Of a stretch of 64,000 nucleotides of DNA, positions 34,730-43,059 are shown in pieces. Each line of letters starts with the position of its first letter. Position 1 is the first letter of the stretch. The notes under the pieces are model-generated. The model saw only the letters and a list, made by a program, of their open reading frames with translations. It made no database searches and had not been told where the DNA came from. The stretch is taken from positions 558,001-622,000 of the forward strand of contig NZ_JAUIYO010000001.1 of the NCBI RefSeq assembly GCF_044891285.1, in the 5' to 3' direction. Position numbers and translations under genes: made by a program. This DNA is from Pseudobacillus lumedeiriae (GTDB lineage Bacteria; Bacillota; Bacilli; Bacillales; Domibacillaceae).

Positions 34730-35722
34730 CTACGATTTGTTTTCTTTAAACCAAGCATCCATTTTAACCATGATAGACTGCATCGCTTGCCGGTCTTTCA
34801 TAGATGGCATAGAGGCTAGAAAGACTTGCTTTGGAGCAGGCAGGCCTTCGGTTTGCTTTTGTAAAATTAAAATACTTTTCGCCGCTTGTTTATTTTTGAA
34901 CATTGTCATCGGCAATTGAATCAGTCCCTGAATGTGAATATGTTTTTGTAAAAAGCGGTGCAGCTGCTGGGCACCAGCTCCTTCAAACAAGTCATTCGGA
35001 ATTAAGAAGAACAGATAACCGCCAGGCTTCGTATGCTTAATGCTTTGTTCTATGAATAAATAGTGAGCATATGAATGGCCTTCTTCTGCTTTTAATTCAT
35101 AATCGGCTGCCCTGATGTCATTTGGATACCAGCCGACTGGCAAATCACAGACCACTGCATCAACAGGATCAATAAACAGCGGTTCCAATGCATCTTGATT
35201 ATAAAGCTGGGTGGAATGTTCCATCAAGTTCGCACCGCTCCAGGCAAGATTTAAGAGCAGATCGTCCACATCTACTCCTATTGCTGAAATAGACGCTTCC
35301 GGCTGGCGGTTAACGATCGTTAAAAGCAAGTTCCCTGTCCCAACTGCAGGATCAAGAATCGTAAACTCTTTCTCCTTTCCCATGAACTTCTCTAGTAAAT
35401 AGCTCATAAATAAACCGATAGAGTCAGGTGTCATTTGATGGTTCGGCTGCACATTTTCCTGCATGCCTTTTAAAATAGAGAATTGATACGCCTGGCGTAT
35501 TTCTTCTTTTGAATAGTCAGAGAGTTTCACTTGTTCATATGCTTTCCATAATTTCTTTTTAGCGAACTCACTCATTTCGTCTTGTAACACTTTTTGTTGG
35601 AATAAGTTTTCGGCCGTTTCTGCCAATGCGTCCAAATAGGTACAGGACAGTTCTTGTTGAAGAATGACCGCTGTTTCATCGAAGGTATTAAATAAGCGTT
35701 CAATTGGGGATAGTTTGTTCAT
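34730..35722 (-). CDS. ytxK: YtxK, class I SAM-dependent methyltransferase-like
   Basis: A 330-aa protein with an N6-adenine DNA methylase-like fold. The SAM motif I is ILDPAVGTGNLLLTIV (residues ~120-135), and motif IV is replaced by CDLPVGWYP (~189-197) where DNA methylases have NPPY or DPPY. An N-terminal helical region (~1-95) has QMTPDSIGLFMSYLL. The substrate is unknown and the altered motif argues against classical adenine methylation. It precedes ackA with 72 nt between and follows tpx. Confidence 0.85.
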   Translation of the reverse strand: MNKLSPIERLFNTFDETAVILQQELSCTYLDALAETAENLFQQKVLQDEMSEFAKKKLWKAYEQVKLSDYSKEEIRQAYQFSILKGMQENVQPNHQMTPDSIGLFMSYLLEKFMGKEKEFTILDPAVGTGNLLLTIVNRQPEASISAIGVDVDDLLLNLAWSGANLMEHSTQLYNQDALEPLFIDPVDAVVCDLPVGWYPNDIRAADYELKAEEGHSYAHYLFIEQSIKHTKPGGYLFFLIPNDLFEGAGAQQLHRFLQKHIHIQGLIQLPMTMFKNKQAAKSILILQKQTEGLPAPKQVFLASMPSMKDRQAMQSIMVKMDAWFKENKS

Positions 35723-35943
35723 GTTCGTTCCTCCTGTATGCCTTGCTTTAGAAAAGATTGAGGGCTCTTACTTTTGTATTTGATCATCGAACTGTTCATA
35801 TCAGTCCACACTGCTAAGTTAATATGCCGAGGAACCTTACTGCATTCATTTATAATAAGCTGAAGGGTGCCTGAAACCTTTACTTTTCGGACACCCTCTT
35901 CCTCTATTGCAGGGGCTTATAAAATAGTCCCCCTGTTTTTATT

Positions 35944-36444
35944 TTACTTGGCTGCTTTTGCTGCTTCGATTGCCTTTTCATAATTTGGATGGTCTGTTCC
36001 CTCATTTACATATTCAACATATGTAACTTTGTCTTGGCTGTCAATAACAAATACGGAACGCGCCAGCAAACGCAGTTCTTTCATATGTACCCCATATGCC
36101 TCCGCAAACGAAAGATCACGATGGTCGGAATATACTTTCACATGTTCTAGTCCGCTTGCTGCACACCAGCGTTTTTGCGCAAATGGCAGATCTGCAGAAA
36201 TCGTGATGACCTGCACATTATCAATTTGTGATGCCTCTTCGTTAAATTTGCGTGTCTGCTGATCACAAACACCTGTATCAATCGAAGGGATGACGCTGAT
36301 TAAGCGCACTTTCCCATTAGAATCCGCTAATGTTACTTCAGATAAGTCGTTTGCCAATACCGTAAAACCTGGTGCCTGATCCCCTGCCTTTACCTCATTT
36401 CCAAGCAATGAGATCGGATGCCCTTTAAATGTGACTTTCACCAT
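35944..36444 (-). CDS. tpx: Thiol peroxidase Tpx
   Basis: A 166-aa atypical 2-Cys peroxiredoxin reducing peroxides with thioredoxin. The peroxidatic Cys is C60 in SIDTGVCDQQTRKF, with T57 in the usual T-x2-C motif, and the resolving Cys is C94 in QKRWCAASGLE. It is monocistronic. A GC-rich hairpin at 35909-35931 lies downstream but its T-run points rightward, so termination is unclear. Confidence 0.96.
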   Translation of the reverse strand: MVKVTFKGHPISLLGNEVKAGDQAPGFTVLANDLSEVTLADSNGKVRLISVIPSIDTGVCDQQTRKFNEEASQIDNVQVITISADLPFAQKRWCAASGLEHVKVYSDHRDLSFAEAYGVHMKELRLLARSVFVIDSQDKVTYVEYVNEGTDHPNYEKAIEAAKAAK

Positions 36445-36520
36445 ATTGATAATCCCTCCTCTATCATTTTCACACTTACCATCATACTTGTTTTCCCTTT
36501 CATTTAAAAGAAAAACACAA

Positions 36521-36551
36521 AGAAAAAGCCTTGCTGACGAACAGCAAGGGG
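36521..36551 (-). terminator. Intrinsic terminator after ytfJ
   Basis: Minus strand CCTTGCTG, TTCGT loop, CAGCAAGG, then CTTTTTCTTTG. Confidence 0.8.
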
Positions 36552-36569
36552 AAAATATTCAATCCCCCG

Positions 36570-37004
36570 TCAAATCGTAAAATCTGAGGAGGATTTTTTT
36601 TCTGCTGGTGGTTTAGAAGACTGCTTTTTTTTGTTGAGCATACTTTGAATTTTATCAATCACAGATGGCGCTAAATCAATGATTTTATCGAGCAGGTGAG
36701 TATTTTCATCTAAGTGAAGCAGGCGAACACCGTCTGAATTAACGATTAAAAAAGCGATAGGCGTAATCGACACTCCGCCGCCGCTTCCACCGCCAAATGG
36801 GCTTGATCCTTGATCACCGCCCTGCTTGTCACGCATAAATTCACTTCCCCCGGCAGCAAACCCGAATCCTACTTTAGAAACGGTCATAATCACGCTGCCG
36901 TCAGGCGTTTCTACCGGATCACCGATAATCGTATTCACGTCGATCATATCTTTCAAGTTTTCCATGGCTGTCGTCATCAATCCTTCAATTGGATGGTCAC
37001 TCAT
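36570..37004 (-). CDS. ytfJ: Sporulation protein YtfJ (GerW family)
   Basis: A 144-aa GerW/YtfJ protein. N-terminal HPIEGLMTTAMENLKDMIDVNTIIGDPV, then GFGFAAGGSEF, a glycine-rich loop SPFGGGSGGG and VSITPIAFLIVN. The C-terminus is lysine- and serine-rich. YtfJ is made in the forespore in B. subtilis and is needed for normal L-alanine spore germination. It follows ytfI by 15 nt, so ytfIJ is one unit. Confidence 0.93.
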   Translation of the reverse strand: MSDHPIEGLMTTAMENLKDMIDVNTIIGDPVETPDGSVIMTVSKVGFGFAAGGSEFMRDKQGGDQGSSPFGGGSGGGVSITPIAFLIVNSDGVRLLHLDENTHLLDKIIDLAPSVIDKIQSMLNKKKQSSKPPAEKKSSSDFTI

Positions 37005-37019
37005 ATTTATCCCTCCCTT

Positions 37020-37652
37020 TTAGCCATTTTTTTGAAAAGCCGGTCCTGTCTTCACATGTTTTTTCCGGCGGCGCCGGTGAAAAAACAACGAAATGACTGC
37101 AGCTATAGCATGCCCTGCACGAAACGAAATCATACATGAACATTCTACCTTCCAAATGGATTGCCCGAAGACCGGTACAACGTCAATCTCGGGAGCTGCT
37201 GTGATCTTCATCATGCGGCCTGCCGCTGAAAGGATGCCCCCTTTTAACGCCCAAAGAGAACCTGCCGCTGTACCTGTCCAAGCGGCATCTTTCATTCCTA
37301 TGGCCGTCCGCCATAGGAATGTATGAATTTCTATCTTCTTTAAAAAGGAGCGCGTCACACGATGAAGATGTTCTACACGTTCCAGCTTACCTTTCGCTTG
37401 TTGAGCAAAGTGCTGCGCCTCTTCAAAAGTCACTTCTTCCTTCATTCCTTTTTTTACAGCATCGGGTGCCTGATCGTCCTTAAAAGGAAAATAAAAAGTA
37501 TAAGAGAAAAGTCCACGAAAAAGGAAAAAGCGGATATACGCTTCCTTATACCCTGGGATACGGAGAAAATGAATAAATATTCGAATCTTCAATAAAAAAA
37601 GAATCATAAGGATTACAGCTAAAATAGCGCTCCCCCACCAAAGATAAATCAT
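37020..37652 (-). CDS. ytfI: DUF2953 protein YtfI
   Basis: A 210-aa protein with one N-terminal transmembrane helix (residues ~5-24) and a C-terminal hydrophobic segment (~178-190) before a very basic HRRRRKK tail. The middle is helical. It matches DUF2953/YtfI, usually beside ytfJ and linked to sporulation; no biochemical role is known. GGAGGGAG precedes the ATG. Confidence 0.87.
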   Translation of the reverse strand: MIYLWWGSAILAVILMILFLLKIRIFIHFLRIPGYKEAYIRFFLFRGLFSYTFYFPFKDDQAPDAVKKGMKEEVTFEEAQHFAQQAKGKLERVEHLHRVTRSFLKKIEIHTFLWRTAIGMKDAAWTGTAAGSLWALKGGILSAAGRMMKITAAPEIDVVPVFGQSIWKVECSCMISFRAGHAIAAVISLFFHRRRRKKHVKTGPAFQKNG

Positions 37653-37730
37653 CTATCTCCCTCCTTTTCCGCTAAACAGTCTGTCCGCTGGAAAAAGAAA
37701 GTAAACATGAAACAGTGCTTATATAGGCTG

Positions 37731-37764
37731 CATAAATAAAGCTGCCGGCCATTAGCCAGCAGCT
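37731..37764 (-). terminator. Intrinsic terminator after yteJ
   Basis: Minus strand AGCTGCTGGC, 5-nt loop, GCCGGCAGCT (10 bp with one G-U), then TTATTTATG. It separates sppA-yteJ from ytfIJ. Confidence 0.75.
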
Positions 37765-37768
37765 CTAT

Positions 37769-38353
37769 TTACACAGTATGAGCAGATGTTTTTACAATCA
37801 TCGTATGTTCGTGGATCACCGTTGTATCAGCAAAATAGTCATGCAGTCCCTGTTTTTTTGACAAGAAGGCGACAAGTACGTATAAGAAAGGAATCGTAGC
37901 GGATATATAGCGGCCGATCCATTCCCTGAATAAAATGGTTTTCCAAGAAAGCGCGGAGCTTTTCAATGAAATTACTTTTAAGCCAAACACCATTTTACCA
38001 ACCGTCTGCCCCCACTTTTTCGTCATTAACATAAAATACAAATAAAAGACAGCAACCGTAGCCATGTTAATAGCAGAAAACAGTTCGCCTGACGCTGTGT
38101 CTATGCCCAGCGAGCGAAAGAGAGGATACACGAATAGACGCGAGATACTGCCAATGACGATTAAGTCGAGCAGGTATGCCCAGAAACGCATCCAAAAACC
38201 AGCGTAATGCAAGGCGAGGGCAGCCGAGGCAGTATTCTGTATTTTGTCGGTATCGGGAGCTTCTTCTTTCTGTTGATCATGCGCTTGTGCCGCTTGTTCT
38301 TCAGTCCCTAGATGCTCCTGTTCTTCCCATTCTTTATTTGATTCTTCCTTCAT
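37769..38353 (-). CDS. yteJ: RDD family membrane protein YteJ
   Basis: A 194-aa protein. A long acidic, Gln-rich cytoplasmic start (residues 1-45) is followed by the RDD domain: AGFWMRFWAYLLDLIVIG, then KKWGQTVGKMVFGLKVIS and ILFREWIGRYIS, with three to four membrane helices. Role unknown in general; in B. subtilis YteJ works with SppA in lantibiotic resistance and inhibits it. It lies 13 nt after sppA, as in B. subtilis. Confidence 0.92.
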   Translation of the reverse strand: MKEESNKEWEEQEHLGTEEQAAQAHDQQKEEAPDTDKIQNTASAALALHYAGFWMRFWAYLLDLIVIGSISRLFVYPLFRSLGIDTASGELFSAINMATVAVFYLYFMLMTKKWGQTVGKMVFGLKVISLKSSALSWKTILFREWIGRYISATIPFLYVLVAFLSKKQGLHDYFADTTVIHEHTMIVKTSAHTV

Positions 38354-38366
38354 AATCTACTCCCCT

Positions 38367-39377
38367 TTACTCCGCGTACAAATACATAAGCCGCGGTGAA
38401 TTTGGATGTGAAAGAATTTTCATTAGTGCATGAGCCTCTGCATTTCCACCGATCATTTGCTGCGCTTTCATCGTCAGGAATGAGGGCAGGCCTAGATTCG
38501 ATTCATACGTAACGACTTGAGCATCCTTTAAATTCTCCGCCTTTTTCAAGGCTGCAATTGTATCCTCAAGATAGCCGAAACCGTCAATTAAGTTCAATTC
38601 TTTCGCCTGGCGGCCATCATATACACGACCATCGGCTATTTTTCTCACTTGTTCTTTTGACATGCCGCGGCCATTCGCAATGACATCGACAAAACCGTTA
38701 TAAGAGTTATTAATCATCGATTGTAAAATCTTTCTTTCTTCTTCTGTCATTTCGCGGGTCGGGCTCAAAATGTCTTTATGAGGACCGCTCTTAATGGTGA
38801 CGAAGTCCACACCATATTTTTTAGCGAGTTTTGAATAATTCACGCTTTGCATAATCACACCGAGGGAGCCGGTCAATGTTTCTGGACTGGCGTAAATTTT
38901 ATCAGCAGGTGCAGATATATAATAGCCGCCGGATGCCGCCATAGCCCCCATCGATACATAAACCGGCTTTTTTGTTTTTTCTTTTATTTCAATGATTTTT
39001 TTATGAATTTGTGCGCTCTCAACCACACCGCCGCCCGGTGAATTCACTTGAAGAATCACCGCTTTTACCGTACGGTCCTCCTGCACTTTATCCAGCTGTT
39101 TCATAAACTGCCGGTGATTATAGCCTGGCGAAGAGAAAAAAGACTCTGTCGTACCCGTATCTTGAATAACACCTTCAACCGGCAAAACAGCAATTTTCTC
39201 CCCTGCATTCCCTTCCTCCTCTACATGCTCTGTAAGCTCTTCTTCACTTGCCCTCATAGCCGTTTCCCAAACAGCAGAAATATCAGAAGTCAATGCAATA
39301 GAAGCTGTATTGACAATGATAGACACAATCAATAATCCAGCAGCAAGCGCCAAGGCAATGATTCTTTTCTTACTCAC
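38367..39377 (-). CDS. sppA: Signal peptide peptidase SppA
   Basis: A 336-aa membrane-bound serine protease of the S49 family that cuts remnant signal peptides. N-terminal anchor (residues ~5-30). The conserved VILQVNSPGGGVVESAQIH comes next; the catalytic Ser is in MGAMAASGGYYISA (~149-162), and the lysine is later, near KSGPHKD. I use GTG 39377 with AAGGAGAGG upstream; ATG 39422 would consume that site and add 15 charged residues. yteJ follows. Confidence 0.93.
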   Translation of the reverse strand: MSKKRIIALALAAGLLIVSIIVNTASIALTSDISAVWETAMRASEEELTEHVEEEGNAGEKIAVLPVEGVIQDTGTTESFFSSPGYNHRQFMKQLDKVQEDRTVKAVILQVNSPGGGVVESAQIHKKIIEIKEKTKKPVYVSMGAMAASGGYYISAPADKIYASPETLTGSLGVIMQSVNYSKLAKKYGVDFVTIKSGPHKDILSPTREMTEEERKILQSMINNSYNGFVDVIANGRGMSKEQVRKIADGRVYDGRQAKELNLIDGFGYLEDTIAALKKAENLKDAQVVTYESNLGLPSFLTMKAQQMIGGNAEAHALMKILSHPNSPRLMYLYAE

Positions 39378-39555
39378 TTGATCCTCTCCTTCCTTTTGCC
39401 TTCGAAAAATAATCCAGTCCATGATACACTTACAACATAGTCCAACTGATAGATAAAATCTATGTTAAACACTTTGGACTAGGCATAGTTATCTTATTTT
39501 AACAAAACATCCACAAACAACCTACTAGTCTTCCCAGAAAAAGGAGAATTTTTTT

Positions 39556-40356
39556 ATGGATCAACGCCGAAATGTATATTTTTATGAAACACGCCGAAAA
39601 AACGTGTCAGAGAAAGTAACCGAACTGAAAAAACTTGCAGAACGGTATGATTTTACTGTTGTAGACCGTTCGGATCAGGCAAACATCATCGTCAGTGTCG
39701 GCGGTGACGGCACCTTTTTGCAAGCAGTTCGAAAAAGCGGATTCCGAGAGGATTGTCTATATGTAGGAATTTCGATCTTCAATGATTTGAATATGTATTG
39801 CGATTTTCATGCAAGTGATACAGAAAGCTTAATTGAATTGATGTCAAAAGCAGAACTAGAGGTGCGCCGTTACCCGGTTTTACAAATTTCTGTCGATCAG
39901 AATGCTGTGTTTCACTGTTTAAATGAATTCAGCATTAAATCTAGTATTATTAAAACGATGGAAATGGATGTGTACATCGACGACCTTCATTTTGAAATGT
40001 TTCGGGGCGATGGAATGATTATCGCTACTCCGACTGGCAGCACCGCTTATAATAAGTCAGTAAATGGTGCCGTTGTCGATCCGCTTCTTCCATGCATGCA
40101 AGTGAGCGAACTCGCTTCATTAAACAACAAGCGCTACCGTACGCTCGGCTCCTCTTTTATTTTAAGCGGTGACCGTACACTTACGCTAAAAATGCTCAAA
40201 GGCAGCAACAATTATCCCATTATGGGCCTTGATAATGAAGCGATGAGCATTCAGCATATTGAAGAAATTAAAATTTCATTAAGCGAAAAACGCATTAAAA
40301 CGGTCAAACTGAAAGACAACTCTTTCTGGCACAAAGTGAAACGATCTTTTTTATAA
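39556..40356 (+). CDS. NAD kinase
   Basis: A 266-aa NAD kinase making NADP+. Motifs GGDGTFLQAVRKSG (residues ~50-63), NEFSIKSS and the NAD-binding GDGMIIATPTGSTAYNKS (~156-173). It is the second paralogue type of Bacillus (PpnKB/NadK2) judged by position next to sppA and by sequence. AAGGAG precedes the ATG. Divergent from sppA; followed by a repeat. Confidence 0.94.
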   Translation: MDQRRNVYFYETRRKNVSEKVTELKKLAERYDFTVVDRSDQANIIVSVGGDGTFLQAVRKSGFREDCLYVGISIFNDLNMYCDFHASDTESLIELMSKAELEVRRYPVLQISVDQNAVFHCLNEFSIKSSIIKTMEMDVYIDDLHFEMFRGDGMIIATPTGSTAYNKSVNGAVVDPLLPCMQVSELASLNNKRYRTLGSSFILSGDRTLTLKMLKGSNNYPIMGLDNEAMSIQHIEEIKISLSEKRIKTVKLKDNSFWHKVKRSFL

Positions 40357-40471
40357 GCCTTTGTTAAACTGCCCTGTTGATTTCTGCTGCAGGCGGTCCG
40401 GAAGCCCCCTCATCGCTATCGCGCCTTCCGCTCCAATCAACAAGAATCATTAACACAGTCTTTCTATAAGC
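40355..40471. repeat. Dispersed repeat, copy D (long form)
   Basis: GTTGATT (40376-40382) and AATCAAC (40435-40441) enclose about 52 nt, including GGTCCGGAAGCCCCC and CGCGCCTTCCGCTCC. Outer ends GCCTTTGTTAAAC and CATTAACACAGTCTTTC form an imperfect terminal inverted repeat. It directly follows the NAD kinase stop. The remainder to 40583 has only a hairpin. Confidence 0.65.
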
Positions 40472-40552
40472 AAAACCGAAAAATCATAAACAAGCAGGCG
40501 TTTGTCAACAGCCCTATATAATATCACTATGGATCGTTGTAGGAGAAAAGAA

Positions 40553-40605
40553 CAAAAAGGAAGGGCGAACGGGCTATCGCTCGTTACGCACTTCCTTTTT
40601 TGTAT
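40553..40605. terminator. Compound hairpin at the 3' end of the rarD remnant
   Basis: Outer arms AAAAAGGAAG and CTTCCTTTTT with inner GCGAACGGGC/GCTCGTTACGC arms, and T-runs on both sides. The inner GCTATCGCTCGTTACGC resembles part of repeat copy E (53.3 kb). It can end transcription from either side. Confidence 0.6.
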
Positions 40606-41184
40606 TTTTTCTCATGACTGATTCGTCTCTTTTGTGAAAACGTAAAAATGACAAGCGCTGTCCAAATAAACGAAAAAGAGATTAGCAGGATACTAGAAAA
40701 TGGTTCATGATAAACGAAGATCCCAAGAAGCAGCGTCATCGTCGGAGTAACATACTGTAAAACACCGATCGCAGAAAGCGGGACGATGGGGGCACCTTTT
40801 GCAAACAACAGCATCGGCAGTACAGCGACCACTCCACCGGCGACCAGCAGCAAATCGGTAGAAGAAGAAATAAACAACAGCGATAGTTCTGCTTTTGACC
40901 ACCAATATATTAAGAAGGCTGCAGCTGATAAGAACAGAAGCGGCTGCAAGAACCGCAGCTTCTTTCGGCCTTTGTTTCATCATGTTGAGTGTCGCCTTCA
41001 ACGTTCCTATTTTTCTAGTAAACTAGAGAAGCAGCAACATCGTAATTAATGACCAAAATACCCGATTCGCGAGAACCTCTTGGGCAGTCACATGTTCGAG
41101 CATTTTCCAGTAAAGCGGAAACGTTCCCCACAATACTCAGGCAAGTAATATATATATTACTCCTGCCTTTGTTCGTCCATTCAT
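40584..41184 (-). pseudogene. Decayed rarD/EamA transporter gene
   Basis: Remnant of a RarD-type EamA permease. From ATG 41184 the frame reads like a RarD start, with VLWGTFPLYWKMLEHVTAQE and ANRVFWS, but has an in-frame TGA at codon 16 and TAG at codon 55. Near 40935-40950 the recognisable sequence shifts frame to a C-terminal part (PLSAIGVLQYVTPTMTLLLG, FVYHEPF). About 100 middle codons of a ~300-residue protein are missing. Not functional. Confidence 0.78.
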
Positions 41185-41203
41185 TCTAACACCTCACTCT
41201 TAC

Positions 41204-41222
41204 CCAAACATCGGACGTTTGG
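41204..41222. promoter_or_regulatory. 19-bp imperfect palindrome upstream of the rarD remnant
   Basis: CCAAACATCGGACGTTTGG, 20 bp upstream of the pseudogene start. Arms CCAAAC/GTTTGG are perfect. It could be a relict operator; no regulator is known. Confidence 0.25.
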
Positions 41223-41243
41223 TTGCCCAACCCATTAAACCCA

Positions 41244-41292
41244 TTATGTATAAAAGAAACCCGCTGAAGACAGCAGGTTTCTTTTATACATA
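41244..41292. terminator. Long-stem bidirectional terminator after ytcI
   Basis: An 18-bp perfect stem (TTATGTATAAAAGAAACC and its complement) around a 14-nt loop that itself can pair. It sits just past the ytcI stop. Confidence 0.7.
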
Positions 41293-41303
41293 ACATCGGC
41301 TTT

Positions 41304-42890
41304 CTAGAATGAGCTTTTCACTTTTCTTTCCGCCTCCCGCAGTTCAACGCGGCGGATTTTTCCAGAAGAAGTCTTCGGCAAATGATCGACAAATTCAATT
41401 TCTCTAGGATACTTATAAGGGGCTGTGATTGATTTAACATGATTTTGCAGTTTTTCTACGAGCTCTGAACTCGTCCGATCAATGCCGTCTTGCAGCACAA
41501 CAAATGCTTTCACGATATGGCCGCGAATTTCATCGGGACTAGCAACAACTGCGCATTCCTTGACGTGCGGATGCTTGACGAGCGCATCCTCTACCTCAAA
41601 AGGACCGATCGTATAGCCCGAGCTAATGATAATATCATCGCTGCGGCCCTCGAACCAGTAGTAGCCGTCTTCATCCTTTTTCGCTTTGTCGCCCGTTAAA
41701 TAGTAATCTCCTCTAAACTGCATAGCGGTCCGCTCCGGATCCCTATAGTAATGTTTGAACAACGCTGGTGTATCCATATGGACAGCAATATCTCCGACAA
41801 CCCCCGCTTCCACCGGCTTGCCCTCTTCATCAATGATTTCCACACGATTGCCCGGTGTCGGTTTACCCATCGATCCAGGCTTTATTTTCATGCCTTTTAA
41901 CACACCAATCACGAGTGTACTTTCCGTCTGGCCATATCCGTCACGCACGTCTACATTAAAATATTTTCGAAATGTGTCAATGACTTCCCGATTTAATGGC
42001 TCACCGGCCGAAACAGCGCTATGCAAACTGGATAAATCGCAATCCGATAGATGGTCCACCTTGGCCATGAGGCGGTATTCCGTTGGGGTACAGCACAATA
42101 CATTAATACGATTTCTCTCTAGCAGCTCGAGATATTTTTTCGGTTCAAATTTGCCATGATAAACAAATCCTACAGCTCCTGAACCAAGTACAGATAAAAA
42201 TGGGCTCCACGTCCATTTTTGCCAGCCCGGACCCGCCGTTGCCCAAACAACATCCCCCTCTTTAATACCAAGCCAATTTGGAGCTGCTGTTTTTAAGTGA
42301 GCATATCCCCATGCATGTGTATGTACGACACCTTTAGGATTGCCTGTCGTGCCAGACGTATAAGGAAGAAAGGCAATGTCATCCTTCGATGTTTCCGCCA
42401 TAACCAATTCATCAGAAGCCTCAAGCATTGCTTGCTCAAGATTCACCCAGCCTTCTACTTCCCCACCGAATGAAAGTGTAGTTAATTCATCTATTTGATC
42501 TACATTCTGAAACTGTTCGGTGAACGGTGCATAACAGACGACACCTTTTACACCGGCATGTTCAATTCGATAGTTTAAATCTTTCGTACGCAGCAATTCT
42601 GCGCTTGGGATAATGACTAAACCGGTTTTTAATGCGGCAAGAAAGATTTCATATGCCTCGATTAAGCGCGGCACCATGATTAAAATAGGATCTCCTTTTT
42701 TCAATCCATTCGATAGAAAGACATTTCCAATCTTGTTCGCATTTTTCATTAACTGTACGTATGTTATTTCTTGTTTCTCGCCTGCTTCGTTTTCCCACTT
42801 TAATGCTAGACGGGCGGGGTCCTTTGCGAATTTCTCCACTTCCATTACAATGTTATATCTTTCAGGTGCCAATAAATCTTCTCTCTTCAT
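41304..42890 (-). CDS. ytcI: Acyl-CoA synthetase (YtcI/MbcS-like)
   Basis: A 528-aa ANL-superfamily ligase that activates a short or branched carboxylate via acyl-AMP. Motifs: AFLPYTSGTTGNPKGVVHTH (P-loop, residues ~174-193), GYGQTESTL, YYLTGDKAKKDEDGYYWFEG (catalytic Asp) and KTSSGKIRRVEL with the C-terminal lysine. It matches B. subtilis YtcI/MbcS, reported to act on methylbutyryl/isobutyryl substrates. Start ATG 42890 after GGGGGGA. A 13-mer shared with the acsA upstream region lies at 42914. Confidence 0.9.
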   Translation of the reverse strand: MKREDLLAPERYNIVMEVEKFAKDPARLALKWENEAGEKQEITYVQLMKNANKIGNVFLSNGLKKGDPILIMVPRLIEAYEIFLAALKTGLVIIPSAELLRTKDLNYRIEHAGVKGVVCYAPFTEQFQNVDQIDELTTLSFGGEVEGWVNLEQAMLEASDELVMAETSKDDIAFLPYTSGTTGNPKGVVHTHAWGYAHLKTAAPNWLGIKEGDVVWATAGPGWQKWTWSPFLSVLGSGAVGFVYHGKFEPKKYLELLERNRINVLCCTPTEYRLMAKVDHLSDCDLSSLHSAVSAGEPLNREVIDTFRKYFNVDVRDGYGQTESTLVIGVLKGMKIKPGSMGKPTPGNRVEIIDEEGKPVEAGVVGDIAVHMDTPALFKHYYRDPERTAMQFRGDYYLTGDKAKKDEDGYYWFEGRSDDIIISSGYTIGPFEVEDALVKHPHVKECAVVASPDEIRGHIVKAFVVLQDGIDRTSSELVEKLQNHVKSITAPYKYPREIEFVDHLPKTSSGKIRRVELREAERKVKSSF

Positions 42891-42913
42891 CAACGTCCCC
42901 CCTTGATTAATAT

Positions 42914-42926
42914 ACGTTCATTCATT
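42914..42926 (-). promoter_or_regulatory. 13-mer shared with acsA upstream region
   Basis: ACGTTCATTCATT, identical to 55270-55282 upstream of acsA. On the minus strand it reads AATGAATGAACGT. TGAATGA is half of the B. subtilis FadR (TetR-type) operator. No second half is clear, so a regulator is only suggested. Confidence 0.35.
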
Positions 42927-43059
42927 ATTTAACATAAAGTACAGTTAGCGAAATGTATGAACAATAAAAAGGTTACATGCCTATCACAGTTAGAGCATGC
43001 TGCGCGTTTAACAGAACATCTGTCCCAAAAGAATAAGCTTTAGGACAGATTGTGAATTA

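Noticed and set aside
35909..35936. Hairpin CAGGGG...CCCCTG with T-run between ytxK and tpx
   Set aside because: The T-run is on the plus strand, while both neighbouring genes read leftward, so it cannot be assigned as the tpx terminator with confidence.
43020..43048. CTGTCC...GGACAG hairpin between ytcI and thiI
   Set aside because: No T-run on either side and only about nine paired bases; not called as a terminator for thiI.
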